22,166 nucleotides of DNA from an uncultured Selenomonadaceae bacterium (GTDB taxonomy: Bacteria > Bacillota > Negativicutes > Selenomonadales > Selenomonadaceae), in contig CALZDE010000007.1 of NCBI GenBank assembly GCA_945637225.1, positions 1 through 22,166 on the forward strand, read 5' to 3'. The notes below the pieces were generated by a model that ran no database searches, was not told the DNA's origin, and was given only the letters and a program-made list of their open reading frames with translations. A program made the position numbers and the translations under genes. Every line of letters begins with the position of its first letter. The first letter of the stretch is position 1. Positions 14,195 through 22,125 of the stretch are shown here, in pieces.

Positions 14195-15150
14195 TTGTTC
14201 AAATCAACTACGATTTCGTCATAGCTGTAAGTCTGCTTAATCAGTTCCTTCTTCTTCATCCAGTTCAGGCACTCCATAATGTCCTTTTCTGCATTAAGAC
14301 CAGCTTCACGATACTTAGGAAGCTTCAAAATATCCTTTGCACTCTCTGGGAAACCGCTCTTAGAAATAACTAAATCCATGTATTCCTTAGAGTCAGTCTC
14401 GTTGAGGTACTTCACAGCCTTGTTATAAGCACGATAGAATGCCTGCAGTTCTGCCTTCTTGTCATTTACGGACTTAGCAGTGAACATCATTACACCAGGA
14501 TTGATACCCAGTGCCTCAGAATCAGTAATCAGCTTACAGCCATTTCCAATAGCGATACTGCCCATAGGCTCTGGCAGGGTTGCCGCCGCTAATTTGCCAT
14601 TTTGGAGCATTTCCAGTCTGGTTGGAATCTGAGGAATAACCACCTTGTTGATAGAATCCTCGCTCATATTCTGACTGACAGTAATCTGGTCGGTAATATA
14701 TTCGATAATTGTATTCTTAGAAACAGCTACATCCTTGCCAGCTAAATCCTGAAGCTTTTCCACATTGGCGTCCTTGCTGGCAACAAGACGATAATTGCCA
14801 TCGGTGTAAGATGTTACCTTCACATCAAAGCCACCGCTCTTGGCAAAGGCTACTGCCAGCATATCTGAAATAGCACCATCTAAGTTACCGCTCTGAAGAG
14901 CAGAATCCCTGTCCATAGCACTCTTAAACTGCTGAAGATTAACCTTTAAGCCTTCCTCGGCAAAATATCCCTTTTCCTGTGCAATTATCAAAGGAACAGA
15001 ATCAATATCCGGCATAAGGCCCACAGTCAATTCCTGCATTTCCTTCTTGCTGTTATCCTTGGCTTCATTATTACCGCCACACCCAGCTAAAGCAACTACT
15101 GACAGTATTACTGCCAAAAGAATGCTTGCTATGCGTTTTATCTTATTCAT
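14191..15150 (-). CDS. ABC transporter substrate-binding lipoprotein (NMT1/SsuA-like)
   Basis: A lipoprotein of about 319 residues. The chosen start gives MNKIKR, a hydrophobic stretch and the lipobox VALAGC, followed by GGNN. The mature protein has the two-lobed NMT1/THI5/SsuA-like pattern: LTVGLMPDIDSVPLIIAQEKGYFAEEG at the beginning, LAGKDVAVSKN in the middle, and LPEPMGSIAIGNG in the second half. The family imports sulfonates, nitrate, taurine, thiamine precursors or other small anions; the ligand is not clear here and no riboswitch precedes it. In-frame ATGs further upstream (to 15204) lie inside the DUF3783 gene. GGAGG sits 6 bases before the ATG at 15150, which overlaps the DUF3783 stop by 8 bases, so the two are coupled. 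Confidence 0.92.
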   Translation of the reverse strand: MNKIKRIASILLAVILSVVALAGCGGNNEAKDNSKKEMQELTVGLMPDIDSVPLIIAQEKGYFAEEGLKVNLQQFKSAMDRDSALQSGNLDGAISDMLAVAFAKSGGFDVKVTSYTDGNYRLVASKDANVEKLQDLAGKDVAVSKNTIIEYITDQITVSQNMSEDSINKVVIPQIPTRLEMLQNGKLAAATLPEPMGSIAIGNGCKLITDSEALGINPGVMMFTAKSVNDKKAELQAFYRAYNKAVKYLNETDSKEYMDLVISKSGFPESAKDILKLPKYREAGLNAEKDIMECLNWMKKKELIKQTYSYDEIVVDLNK

Positions 15151-15619
15151 CGTCATCCTCCTGACTATTTTCCATTTCCCTCTCATTGGCATCCAAAAGC
15201 TCATGAGTATTTGCTGGAGCTACGGCCTTATTCTCTGAACGTGCCATCATATAAGCATGTTCCTTTTCCATAGTTTCACACAAACGCTCTAATGTCCACA
15301 AAGTATTAAAAGGAGTCACTACTGCCTTGTAAGGAATTTTCAAATCATTGTCACGAAGCACCTGCAAAACCTCATCAAGTCTCTTTTTCTTAATGTTATG
15401 CATTACCATGACTTCATGCGGAAAAGAAAATTTTGCATCCTTATCAAAGGTAGTCGGACCAAAGCCCCTCAATCCCAGCAAATAGCCTATCTTATGCTGA
15501 AATGCATCGGGACGGAGCACATGGGTAGGTATATTCATCTGCTTGAAAACAGCCTTAACTGCCGTTAAGCGTTCTTCTGAAAATTGATACAGGAGAATTT
15601 TCTCCCCTGCTGATTTCAT
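15143..15619 (-). CDS. DUF3783 domain protein
   Basis: A protein of about 158 residues. The first ~85 residues (EKILLYQFSEERLTAVKAVF ... FPHEVMVMHNIKKKRLDEVLQVLRDN) match the DUF3783 pattern, a small alpha/beta domain of unknown function in Firmicutes and related groups. The rest is a helical segment (TLWTLERLCETMEKEHAYMM) and a very acidic tail ending EDDDE. The start is the ATG at 15619; a TTG at 15637 lies inside the ribosome binding region GGGGAG. It sits between the NYN-domain gene and the substrate-binding lipoprotein and overlaps the latter. Its location suggests a regulatory or accessory role, but nothing in the sequence demonstrates one. Confidence 0.8.
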   Translation of the reverse strand: MKSAGEKILLYQFSEERLTAVKAVFKQMNIPTHVLRPDAFQHKIGYLLGLRGFGPTTFDKDAKFSFPHEVMVMHNIKKKRLDEVLQVLRDNDLKIPYKAVVTPFNTLWTLERLCETMEKEHAYMMARSENKAVAPANTHELLDANEREMENSQEDDDE

Positions 15620-15638
15620 TTTTCTCACACTCCCCAAA

Positions 15639-16520
15639 TTACTTATTAATTCCCTGCATTAAGATATAAGTCACCAGCTGGTTCATATCTACATTTTCCT
15701 CTGTCATACGGCTTAAAAGCTGTTGATGAAGTGTCTTTGGAATATGTACTGACAATATACCGATACCAGCCTTTGGAGTATCCTCTGTTAAATTTACCTT
15801 CTCTGTGTTAGCTGTTGCCACGTTTTCAGAAGCAGTATTTACCGCATCCGCTGACCTTGCATTTCTTGTCTTTCTTGGCGTTCTAGGGGTTGTTGTCTTA
15901 CTGCCATTATTAGCTCTTGTTCTAGCAGTACGCCTTCCCCCCTTGGCTAAAACCAGTTCGGCTGGTGGCTGTGGAATGTTTGTCTGAAGCTTTGGCTCAT
16001 TATCCTGCGCACTGTCTTCATTGTTATTCATTCTTGGCTTACGTCTTCTATCCATGCTATCTTCCTTTTCTTTCGCAGTACGTGGCTTATAGCAGATAAA
16101 TTTAGTATACGCCTCACGAAGTGTACTATTTGCCTGCTCACCGCCTACACCTACTAAAACCACATTGTTATTCAATTCCCTTAAAGCCTTTGCTATATCT
16201 GCAAAATCTGCATCATTTGTAATAAAAACAAATCTATTTACGCCTTCACGGCACATCATACGTGCTGTATCTGCCAAAGCATAGTCTAAAGAGTTCGCAC
16301 CTTCTCTGGTACGCTCAATCTGACGGAAGGTAAATCCGGGACGAGCCATCAGCTTCTGCCAGCGTTTCTGCTCTGGACAGCTGTCCCAGTCTGCTACCAC
16401 AATCATACGACAGGGTAAAAAGTGCCTCGCTTTTTTCAAAGCAAAATCCAGCATTTCAAAGGGCGCGTTCTCATTATCGTACAGAATCGCCACTGTATCT
16501 TCACTTGAACCAAGTGTCAT
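15639..16520 (-). CDS. NYN/PIN-like (LabA/DUF88) protein with C-terminal ribbon-helix-helix-like segment
   Basis: A protein of about 293 residues in three parts. Residues 8-145 are a NYN domain (PIN-fold, RNase-like) with the acidic residues of the active site in place: LYDNENAP (D15), SLDYALADTARM (D79, D84) and FITNDADFADI (D103, D105). Residues about 146-250 are a basic, low-complexity linker rich in R, K, T and N. Residues 255-293 (beginning ILSVHIPKTLHQQLLSRM, then DMNQLVTYILMQGI) look like a strand-helix-helix of the ribbon-helix-helix fold. The domain probably acts on RNA, but activity is inferred. An upstream in-frame GTG (16550) has no ribosome binding site. The ATG at 16520 has AAGGAG about 12 bases before it, slightly far. 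Confidence 0.8.
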   Translation of the reverse strand: MTLGSSEDTVAILYDNENAPFEMLDFALKKARHFLPCRMIVVADWDSCPEQKRWQKLMARPGFTFRQIERTREGANSLDYALADTARMMCREGVNRFVFITNDADFADIAKALRELNNNVVLVGVGGEQANSTLREAYTKFICYKPRTAKEKEDSMDRRRKPRMNNNEDSAQDNEPKLQTNIPQPPAELVLAKGGRRTARTRANNGSKTTTPRTPRKTRNARSADAVNTASENVATANTEKVNLTEDTPKAGIGILSVHIPKTLHQQLLSRMTEENVDMNQLVTYILMQGINK

Positions 16521-16559
16521 AAAAAAACTAATCTCCTTTTTCCAGCTCACGCATAATTC

Positions 16560-17603
16560 TTACTGTGCGTGAACCTCCATCTGCTTAGAAAGCTGTTTTA
16601 CGTCCTTTTCTAAAGTTCTAGCTATTCTCAAATTTTCTTCAGCTTTCCGTAAATCCTTAATATCCTTAGTATGGAGCCATAAAGCATAATTTTCTGCATA
16701 GGAAATATTCGCATCACAGGTCTTTAATTTCAGCTTGTGAAGTGTGCCTGCTGCTGCCGGTACGCTCATGCTTTCCAATGCTGATTTTTCCTGCTGCCAC
16801 TGTACTAACAGCTCCTCTTTAACTATTTTAGCCAGTTCTTCTCTTAAATTATTATCGCCCAAGGAACCAGTGGAAATCGCCATGCTTACGTTCTTTTCAG
16901 CCTCGCGGATAGACACATCATACTCACTTGCAAGCTTATTGGATTCATCAATATAATTTTTAACTAAAATCTTTCTGCCTTCGTTGACAAAGCTGACAAA
17001 TTCCTTAACATTGGTAATTTCATAAACCTGCCATATTCCTTCTGCATTTTTCTTCATTTCTACATGAAGAATGAAATCTTCGTTTGCCTCACTCTGGAAA
17101 ATACGCACATTAGCTACAGCGGTATCATCATCCACCTTTTCCAAAGAATCAACACCCTTGAAGGTTATCTGGGTAAGACCTGCCTTTGCCAGCATTACGC
17201 CATTTCCCAGCTCAGAACTAGGCTCAATCTGGTCATCAATCCACTGACCATTCAGCACATAGTTATCCACAGCAGTCTGTAATATATTCACCACAGGAGT
17301 CTTAAACATCTTACTAAATTCCGTAAATGCTATATGCTGGTCCTGCTCTGGAGAAACCGCTGTTTCAACCATGCCAGACAGTAAGGCATCACCGGCAGTA
17401 TCTAAAACATGATTAACTGCTACATACTTATAAAATTCATCCTTATTATTCTGGCTGATAGAGTCCTCTATCTTTTGCAATGCAAATTCAGGTGTTTTGG
17501 TATACATAGAAAAATACCACCATGCTCCGCCAGCTCCTATAATTACTACAACACCTGCCGCTGCAAGCAAAGTTTTCTTTAATCTATTAGAAAAATCGTT
17601 CAT
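16560..17603 (-). CDS. membrane-anchored DUF2939-like protein
   Basis: A 347-residue protein with one N-terminal membrane segment (about 13-32, VVVIIGAGGAWWYF) and a short basic cytoplasmic start. The extracytoplasmic part begins TPEFALQKIEDSISQNNKDEFYKYVAVNHVLD, which resembles DUF2939, a domain found in lipoproteins and anchored proteins of unknown function. The C-terminal third (from about 215) is helical and charged and may form a coiled coil. The start at 17603 has AAAGGG about 12 bases upstream. It lies 42 bases after mnmA and 39 bases before the chosen NYN start, in the same transcription run. No enzyme motif was seen. Confidence 0.7.
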   Translation of the reverse strand: MNDFSNRLKKTLLAAAGVVVIIGAGGAWWYFSMYTKTPEFALQKIEDSISQNNKDEFYKYVAVNHVLDTAGDALLSGMVETAVSPEQDQHIAFTEFSKMFKTPVVNILQTAVDNYVLNGQWIDDQIEPSSELGNGVMLAKAGLTQITFKGVDSLEKVDDDTAVANVRIFQSEANEDFILHVEMKKNAEGIWQVYEITNVKEFVSFVNEGRKILVKNYIDESNKLASEYDVSIREAEKNVSMAISTGSLGDNNLREELAKIVKEELLVQWQQEKSALESMSVPAAAGTLHKLKLKTCDANISYAENYALWLHTKDIKDLRKAEENLRIARTLEKDVKQLSKQMEVHAQ

Positions 17604-17645
17604 AGCATAATCATTCCCTTTCCGTACAAACCAAATTCCCTATAA

Positions 17646-18722
17646 CTAAATACTATGCAGTATAATTCCACCACCCAAAACGGTGTCCTCATTATAAAAT
17701 ACCGCTGACTGCCCCGGTGTAACTGCTCTCACTGGCTCCATAAAATCCACCTGTACAGTGCCATTTTCCAAAGGAGTAATCGTAGCCTGATTTTCGCGAT
17801 TACCGTAGCGTACCTTCACTGTAGCTGTAAATGGCTCCTTTACATCATCCAAAGCGACCCAGTTCACCTGATCAGCAATAAGACCATTGGAAAATACATC
17901 CTTTGCACCACCGACAACGACCTGATTTTTCTGACTGTCAAGCTTCACCACATAAAGCGGTTCCGGTGCCGCTATGCCCATGCCCTTCCTCTGACCAATG
18001 GTATAAAGAGCAATACCGTCATGTCTGCCCAGCACTTTACCTTTGATATCTACAATATCCCCCTTCTTCAATACCTCAGGAGACAGCTTGCGGATAAGAG
18101 CCTTGTAATCATCATCAGGAACAAAGCAGATTTCCTGACTTTCCGGCTTGTCAGCTACGATAAGACCATACTTTTCTGCTAGGGCGCGTGTTTCAGTCTT
18201 ACAGATTTCCCCCAATGGCAAAAGAACATGTGAAAGAATTTCCTGTGGCAGACGATAGAGTGCATAAGACTGGTCCTTATGGTTATCCACACCTTTTTTT
18301 ACAACGTAACGCTGGGAATTTTCATCCTTCATCACTCTGGCATAATGACCTGTAGCCATGTAATCTGCCCCTAATGACTTTGCCAAATTCCATATTTCCG
18401 CAAATTTTATCTGCCTGTTACAGATAACGCAAGGATTTGGGGTGCGCCCCTGAGCATATTCATTGACGAAGCAGTCTACAATGCATTCCTTGAATTTCTC
18501 CCGTAAATCAAGTACGTGGTGCTCTATTCCCAGTCCTTCAGCGACCTTCTGAGCGTCAGCAATATATTTAGGTATATCGCCTTCCATAGCATTATCACGC
18601 CTGTCATCACTTAAAAGCATAGTAATACCAAAAACATCGTACCCCTGCTCCTTCAAAAGCAGAGTAGTGAGGGAACTGTCTACACCGCCACTCATGGCAA
18701 CAGCCACTCTTATATTACTCAT
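17646..18722 (-). CDS. mnmA: tRNA-specific 2-thiouridylase MnmA
   Basis: A 358-residue MnmA of full length. It thiolates U34 of tRNA-Lys, -Glu and -Gln using a persulfide relayed from a cysteine desulfurase, with ATP. The PP-loop SGGVDS is at 11-16. The catalytic cysteines are C98 in TPNPCVIC and C199 in ESQEIC, and GHYAR (125-129) and KDQSY (149-153) are conserved. The C-terminal barrel is intact. Its ATG overlaps the stop of the upstream membrane-protein gene (ATGA). No cysteine-desulfurase gene is adjacent; the sulfur donor must be encoded elsewhere. Confidence 0.98.
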   Translation of the reverse strand: MSNIRVAVAMSGGVDSSLTTLLLKEQGYDVFGITMLLSDDRRDNAMEGDIPKYIADAQKVAEGLGIEHHVLDLREKFKECIVDCFVNEYAQGRTPNPCVICNRQIKFAEIWNLAKSLGADYMATGHYARVMKDENSQRYVVKKGVDNHKDQSYALYRLPQEILSHVLLPLGEICKTETRALAEKYGLIVADKPESQEICFVPDDDYKALIRKLSPEVLKKGDIVDIKGKVLGRHDGIALYTIGQRKGMGIAAPEPLYVVKLDSQKNQVVVGGAKDVFSNGLIADQVNWVALDDVKEPFTATVKVRYGNRENQATITPLENGTVQVDFMEPVRAVTPGQSAVFYNEDTVLGGGIILHSI

Positions 18723-19618
18723 AACGACTCGTACTCGTCCTTTCTTTCAATCAATAGCTGTTCTACTTCAGCGTACTGTCCCTGTTCAGTAACCGCAGTA
18801 TCAAGACGTTTCTTGGTAGCCTCATAAACAGCCGATTTATCCTCAGCCGCCAGACCTGATTCATCAATGACAGCTAATTTTTCCTTCATAGCCTCTATGA
18901 TTAATCCCTGTTTCCTCTGCTCCAGCTTTGCTTTAGATAATAACTGCTGATATGTAGTACTGTTACCAGTCTTATAAGCTGTATCTGACTCTGCAATCTG
19001 CTTATTAACCTCTCTCAGCTGGTCACGAAGTGCTCGCTCAATATCCTTCAGTGAACGGCTCATATTCTGCTTGGCACCATTGTCCTTGCCACCAGTCAGG
19101 AAGGTATCATCATCGACCATCTCAGGCTCTTCTGGCTTAATAACATCAGACTGCGCACTAGCATTATTACGCTGAAAACCGCCCGTACCATTTACGAAGT
19201 CAAACGCACTGATAACACCACCGCTTCTGAGCTGTTTTTCTGCTTCCTCTCTAGCTTCCTGCTCCATCTGCTTACGGCGTTCCTCTACCTGCATTGACTT
19301 CATCAGCTCGTATTTCTGACGGTCAACCTCTCGACGAATTTTAGCGTCCTTTATACGTTCTTCCTTAGCGATACGGAAATTCTGAAAACCTACATACGCT
19401 CCCTGTGCTGACACATAGGAAAAACAGCCAAGCACAGCCAGTCCCACCAGTCTCCAAAGCAATCTGCCAAAACCGCCATTACTGTAGTGAGCCATGAGGA
19501 AAAAGCCAAGGCAGACCAAAAGACCTGTTAAAAATACTGCAAAGCAGAGAAATACCTGCGTATGATAATCAGCGTTATAAAATAAGTCAAGAAGCAAATT
19601 TATAATAATATCCTGCAT
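18719..19618 (-). CDS. two-segment membrane protein with coiled coil, unknown function
   Basis: A protein of about 299 residues that I do not recognise. Two hydrophobic segments lie at about 20-44 and 53-75. A strongly charged helix at 84-132 (many E, R, K, Q) looks like a coiled coil, followed by a polar stretch of about 45 residues and a second charged helical region from about 185 to the end. The start is the ATG at 19618 with GGAGG (19627-19631) 8 bases upstream; that site is itself part of an in-frame ATGGAGG, and longer starts to 19690 would overlap the promoter. It is the first gene of the run and overlaps mnmA by 4 bases. A signal peptide is not evident, so both ends may be cytoplasmic. 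Confidence 0.75.
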   Translation of the reverse strand: MQDIIINLLLDLFYNADYHTQVFLCFAVFLTGLLVCLGFFLMAHYSNGGFGRLLWRLVGLAVLGCFSYVSAQGAYVGFQNFRIAKEERIKDAKIRREVDRQKYELMKSMQVEERRKQMEQEAREEAEKQLRSGGVISAFDFVNGTGGFQRNNASAQSDVIKPEEPEMVDDDTFLTGGKDNGAKQNMSRSLKDIERALRDQLREVNKQIAESDTAYKTGNSTTYQQLLSKAKLEQRKQGLIIEAMKEKLAVIDESGLAAEDKSAVYEATKKRLDTAVTEQGQYAEVEQLLIERKDEYESL

Positions 19619-19658
19619 CCCAGATACCTCCATGTCAGTAATACACCTATACTGATAT

Positions 19659-19664
19659 ATTATA
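19659..19664 (-). promoter_or_regulatory. extended -10 promoter of the mnmA run
   Basis: On the minus strand TGGTATAAT carries an extended -10 (TATAAT at 19659-19664 with TG one base before). The -35 region 17 bases upstream is poor (TTTTAT). It lies about 41 bases before the first gene and is back to back with the tmcAL promoter. Confidence 0.65.
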
Positions 19665-19699
19665 CCACAAATTCGGGAATAATAAAACATTTTTTTCTA

Positions 19700-19728
19700 T
19701 TGACGATAACAAAGAAAGAACCTATACT
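19700..19728 (+). promoter_or_regulatory. tmcAL promoter
   Basis: TTGACG (19700-19705), a 17-base spacer and TATACT (19723-19728) form a good sigma-A promoter, 32 bases before the tmcAL start. The -35 is about 36 bases from the -10 of the divergent mnmA promoter, so the two may influence each other. Confidence 0.8.
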
Positions 19729-19760
19729 CTAATTAAGAAATATATGCAGGAGTGAGAGAA

Positions 19761-20981
19761 ATGCCAGCAATTGGAATAATAGCTGAATATAATCCGTTTC
19801 ATAATGGTCATAAATATCAGTTAAAAACAATCAGGGAAAAATTCAATAATGCAGAAATAATAGTAGCTATGAGTGGCAGTATTACCCAAAGAGGTGAAAC
19901 AGCTATTTTGGATAAATGGAGCAGAGCCAAAACTGCCGTAGCCAATGGAGCAGATTTAGTAATCGAGCTTCCTGCTGTTTACGCCATCAGAAGTGCTCAG
20001 GATTTTGCCAGAGGCGGTGTTCGTCTTTTTAATTCACTTAATATTGTGGATAACTTAGCTTTTGGTACAGAATATCCAGAAGATAACAGGCTTCAAAAGG
20101 CAGGAGAATTTTTAGAAACATCTAATGCGCAAAATCTTCTGCATGAAAAAATAAAAAAAGGATTATCATATGCCACCGCTGTTACAGAACTTCTAAAGGA
20201 AAATTTCGGCTTTTCTGAGGATATTCTCCGCGAGCCAAATACCATACTCGGTTTAGAATACATACGTTCTATAATTCATACAGGCTCCGCCATAAAACCT
20301 CTGCCACTTCTTCGCAAGGGAGCGAGTCACCGTCAGGAAAATATTTCCGATAATATAGCCAGCGGTACGGCTATCCGTCAGGAAGCTAAAAAAAGCCTTC
20401 CAGATTATGAAAAAATTTCTGAAGCTGTCCCACAGGAAATATTATATTCATTAAAGGAAAATTTTGCTGATAATAATAAGCTTCTTCTCCCTTTAATATA
20501 TAGTTTAAATAATACAATCATTAATAACTTACAAAATATTTACGGTATAAGTGAAGGTATTGAAAACCGACTCCTTGGCAGTCTAAAAAATCCACATTCA
20601 CTTGGGGATATTTTAAATTCCATGACTACCAGACGTTATACCGTTGCCCGCTGTCAAAGAGCAATTATGTACCTTCTGCTGGGGATAACTCATGATGAAA
20701 TGATGACCTTTGATAATATGCCACCTCAGTACGTAAGAGTATTAGCCTTCAATGATACAGGAAGAACCCTTCTAAAAAAAATAAAGGAAGCTTCTCCGCT
20801 CCCTCTAATTACTAAAACCTCTGATTACCTTAATTCACAGGATATTCTCAATAACAATATTCATACCGATTTGCAGAAAATGCTTTCCATAGATGTAAAG
20901 TCTACAAATTTACAGGGCTTGTGCTTTAATTCTCCACAGACAAATCTTGATTTTACCACGTCACCTGTATACGTAAAATAA
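19761..20981 (+). CDS. tmcAL: tRNA(Met) cytidine acetate ligase TmcAL
   Basis: A 406-residue protein matching TmcAL (YlbM). It forms N4-acetylcytidine at the wobble position (C34) of elongator tRNA-Met from acetate and ATP through an acetyl-adenylate. The nucleotidyltransferase start is clear: IGIIAEYNPFHNGHKYQL with the HNGH ATP motif at 14-17. MSGSITQRGETAILDKWSRA and LPAVYAIRSAQDFARGGV follow, and the RKGASHRQENISDNIASGTAIR segment is also characteristic. The ATG at 19761 has AGGAG 8 bases upstream; an in-frame GTG at 19752 falls inside that site. Length is close to that of the Bacillus protein. It stands alone on the plus strand. Confidence 0.95.
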   Translation: MPAIGIIAEYNPFHNGHKYQLKTIREKFNNAEIIVAMSGSITQRGETAILDKWSRAKTAVANGADLVIELPAVYAIRSAQDFARGGVRLFNSLNIVDNLAFGTEYPEDNRLQKAGEFLETSNAQNLLHEKIKKGLSYATAVTELLKENFGFSEDILREPNTILGLEYIRSIIHTGSAIKPLPLLRKGASHRQENISDNIASGTAIRQEAKKSLPDYEKISEAVPQEILYSLKENFADNNKLLLPLIYSLNNTIINNLQNIYGISEGIENRLLGSLKNPHSLGDILNSMTTRRYTVARCQRAIMYLLLGITHDEMMTFDNMPPQYVRVLAFNDTGRTLLKKIKEASPLPLITKTSDYLNSQDILNNNIHTDLQKMLSIDVKSTNLQGLCFNSPQTNLDFTTSPVYVK

Positions 20982-20995
20982 AAAAATAAAATACA

Positions 20996-21036
20996 ACAAA
21001 AAATCCCAGAAGCCGAAGCCTCTGGGATGTATTTTT
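20996..21036. terminator. shared bidirectional terminator of tmcAL and rpsI
   Basis: Arms ATCCCAGA (21003-21010) and TCTGGGAT (21021-21028) form a perfect 8-bp stem. On the minus strand the stem extends to 11 bp around a TTCG tetraloop and is followed by TTTTTTG, so it ends the rplM-rpsI transcript efficiently. On the plus strand GTATTTTTG follows, so it can also end tmcAL, less strongly. Confidence 0.9.
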
Positions 21037-21076
21037 GATTGAAAGTGTCTGACACCAGCCAACCGCAATCCGATGA

Positions 21077-21469
21077 TTAACGCTTGGAGAACTGGGAAGC
21101 CTTACGAGCCTTCTTCAGACCGTACTTACGACGCTCCTTCTCACGAGGATCGCGAGTAACGAAGCCAGCCTTCTTCAGAGCTGGACGTAAGTCAGCATCT
21201 AACTGCATCAGTGCACGGGTAATACCATGACGAATAGCACCAGCCTGGCCGGAAGCACCGCCACCGTTTACATCAGCAATTACATCATATTTATCAGCAG
21301 TCTCAGTGAGAACCAGTGGCTGACGAACAATCAGCTCAAGGGTCTTCAGACCGAAATACTCATTCATAGCGCGACCGTTGATGGTAACATTTCCTTCACC
21401 TGGAACGAGACGAACACGAGCAACGGAAGTCTTTCTGCGGCCAGTGCCGTAGTAACTAGTCAATGCCAT
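21077..21469 (-). CDS. rpsI: 30S ribosomal protein S9
   Basis: A 130-residue S9, usual length, with the conserved start YYGTGRRKTSVARVRLVPG and the terminal LKKARKASQFSKR whose last residues reach the P-site tRNA anticodon. GGAGG lies 9 bases before the ATG. It follows rplM by 25 bases, the standard rplM-rpsI pair, and ends just before a strong terminator. Confidence 0.99.
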   Translation of the reverse strand: MALTSYYGTGRRKTSVARVRLVPGEGNVTINGRAMNEYFGLKTLELIVRQPLVLTETADKYDVIADVNGGGASGQAGAIRHGITRALMQLDADLRPALKKAGFVTRDPREKERRKYGLKKARKASQFSKR

Positions 21470-21494
21470 TTTTTATTTCCTCCTTCAGGTATAA

Positions 21495-21935
21495 TTAGCG
21501 AATGTTCAGCTCGAGAACCTCAGGCTTCTGTGCAGCATGAGGATGCTCAGGACCAGCATATACATTCAGCTTGCGGTACATCTGCTCACCGATACGGTTC
21601 TTTGGCAGCATACCACGAACAGCCTTCTCAATTACACGCTCTGGGAACTTCTGCTGCATCTGACCAGCAGGAGTGAAGGTGGTACCACCATTATAACCGG
21701 AATGACGGAAATAAATCTTATCAGTCAGCTTCTTGCCAGTGAATACAGCCTTCTCTGCATTGATAACGATAACGAAATCACCGGTATCTACATGTGGAGT
21801 GAAGGTTGGCTTATGCTTGCCGCGAAGAACCTTTGCTACCTCAGCAGCTAATCTACCTACAGTCTGGCCTTCAGCGTCTACAACATACCACTTGCGCTCT
21901 ACGTTCTGAGCGTTTGCCATAAACGTTGTCTTCAT
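21495..21935 (-). CDS. rplM: 50S ribosomal protein L13
   Basis: A 146-residue L13, an early-assembling 50S protein. Conserved elements include WYVVDAEGQTVGRLAAEVAKVLRGK, DFVIVINAEK, GMLPKNRIGEQMYRKLNVYAG and the terminal ELNIR. AGGAGGG lies 9 bases before the ATG. It is first in the rplM-rpsI operon behind a long structured leader and a strong promoter. Confidence 0.99.
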   Translation of the reverse strand: MKTTFMANAQNVERKWYVVDAEGQTVGRLAAEVAKVLRGKHKPTFTPHVDTGDFVIVINAEKAVFTGKKLTDKIYFRHSGYNGGTTFTPAGQMQQKFPERVIEKAVRGMLPKNRIGEQMYRKLNVYAGPEHPHAAQKPEVLELNIR

Positions 21936-22087
21936 CTTAAATTTCCCTCCTAAGGAATTACAAACAAATAAATTCGATAATATTCAAATTCTTTGTGAGT
22001 GATAAGCCTCACGGATTTGGTGTGAGAAAATTCTCTATATATGCCTGCCCCCGGGGCTAATGGAAGCGGCCAGACGAAAAACTCACC
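21936..22087 (-). ncRNA. structured 5' leader of rplM-rpsI, candidate L13-type leader
   Basis: From the expected start near 22087 to the ATG is about 150 bases. On the minus strand GTGAG (22082-22086) can pair with CTCAC (22022-22026), enclosing GTCTG/CAGGC (22071-22075 with 22043-22047) and a G+C-rich arm. A separate GTGAG/CTCAC hairpin (22008-22012 with 21995-21999) follows. Ribosomal-protein leaders before rplM are known in Firmicutes, where L13 is thought to control its own operon. Whether this one belongs to that family was not tested. Confidence 0.5.
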
Positions 22088-22093
22088 TTGAAT

Positions 22094-22122
22094 ATTCTAT
22101 AAAATATTTTCAATAAAGTCAA
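22094..22122 (-). promoter_or_regulatory. rplM-rpsI promoter
   Basis: On the minus strand TTGACT (22117-22122), 17 bases and TAGAAT (22094-22099) form a near-consensus promoter. Directly upstream, A/T tracts at 22126-22149 repeat at about 10-base phase, resembling an UP element. Confidence 0.85.
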
Positions 22123-22125
22123 GTC

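Noticed and set aside
15150..15619. TPP riboswitch before the NMT1-like importer
   Set aside because: The lipoprotein start overlaps the DUF3783 coding sequence, leaving no room for a leader, and no conserved riboswitch core was seen upstream.
21227..21851. Long plus-strand open frames across rpsI and rplM
   Set aside because: They are antisense shadows of highly conserved ribosomal protein genes with no initiation signals of their own.
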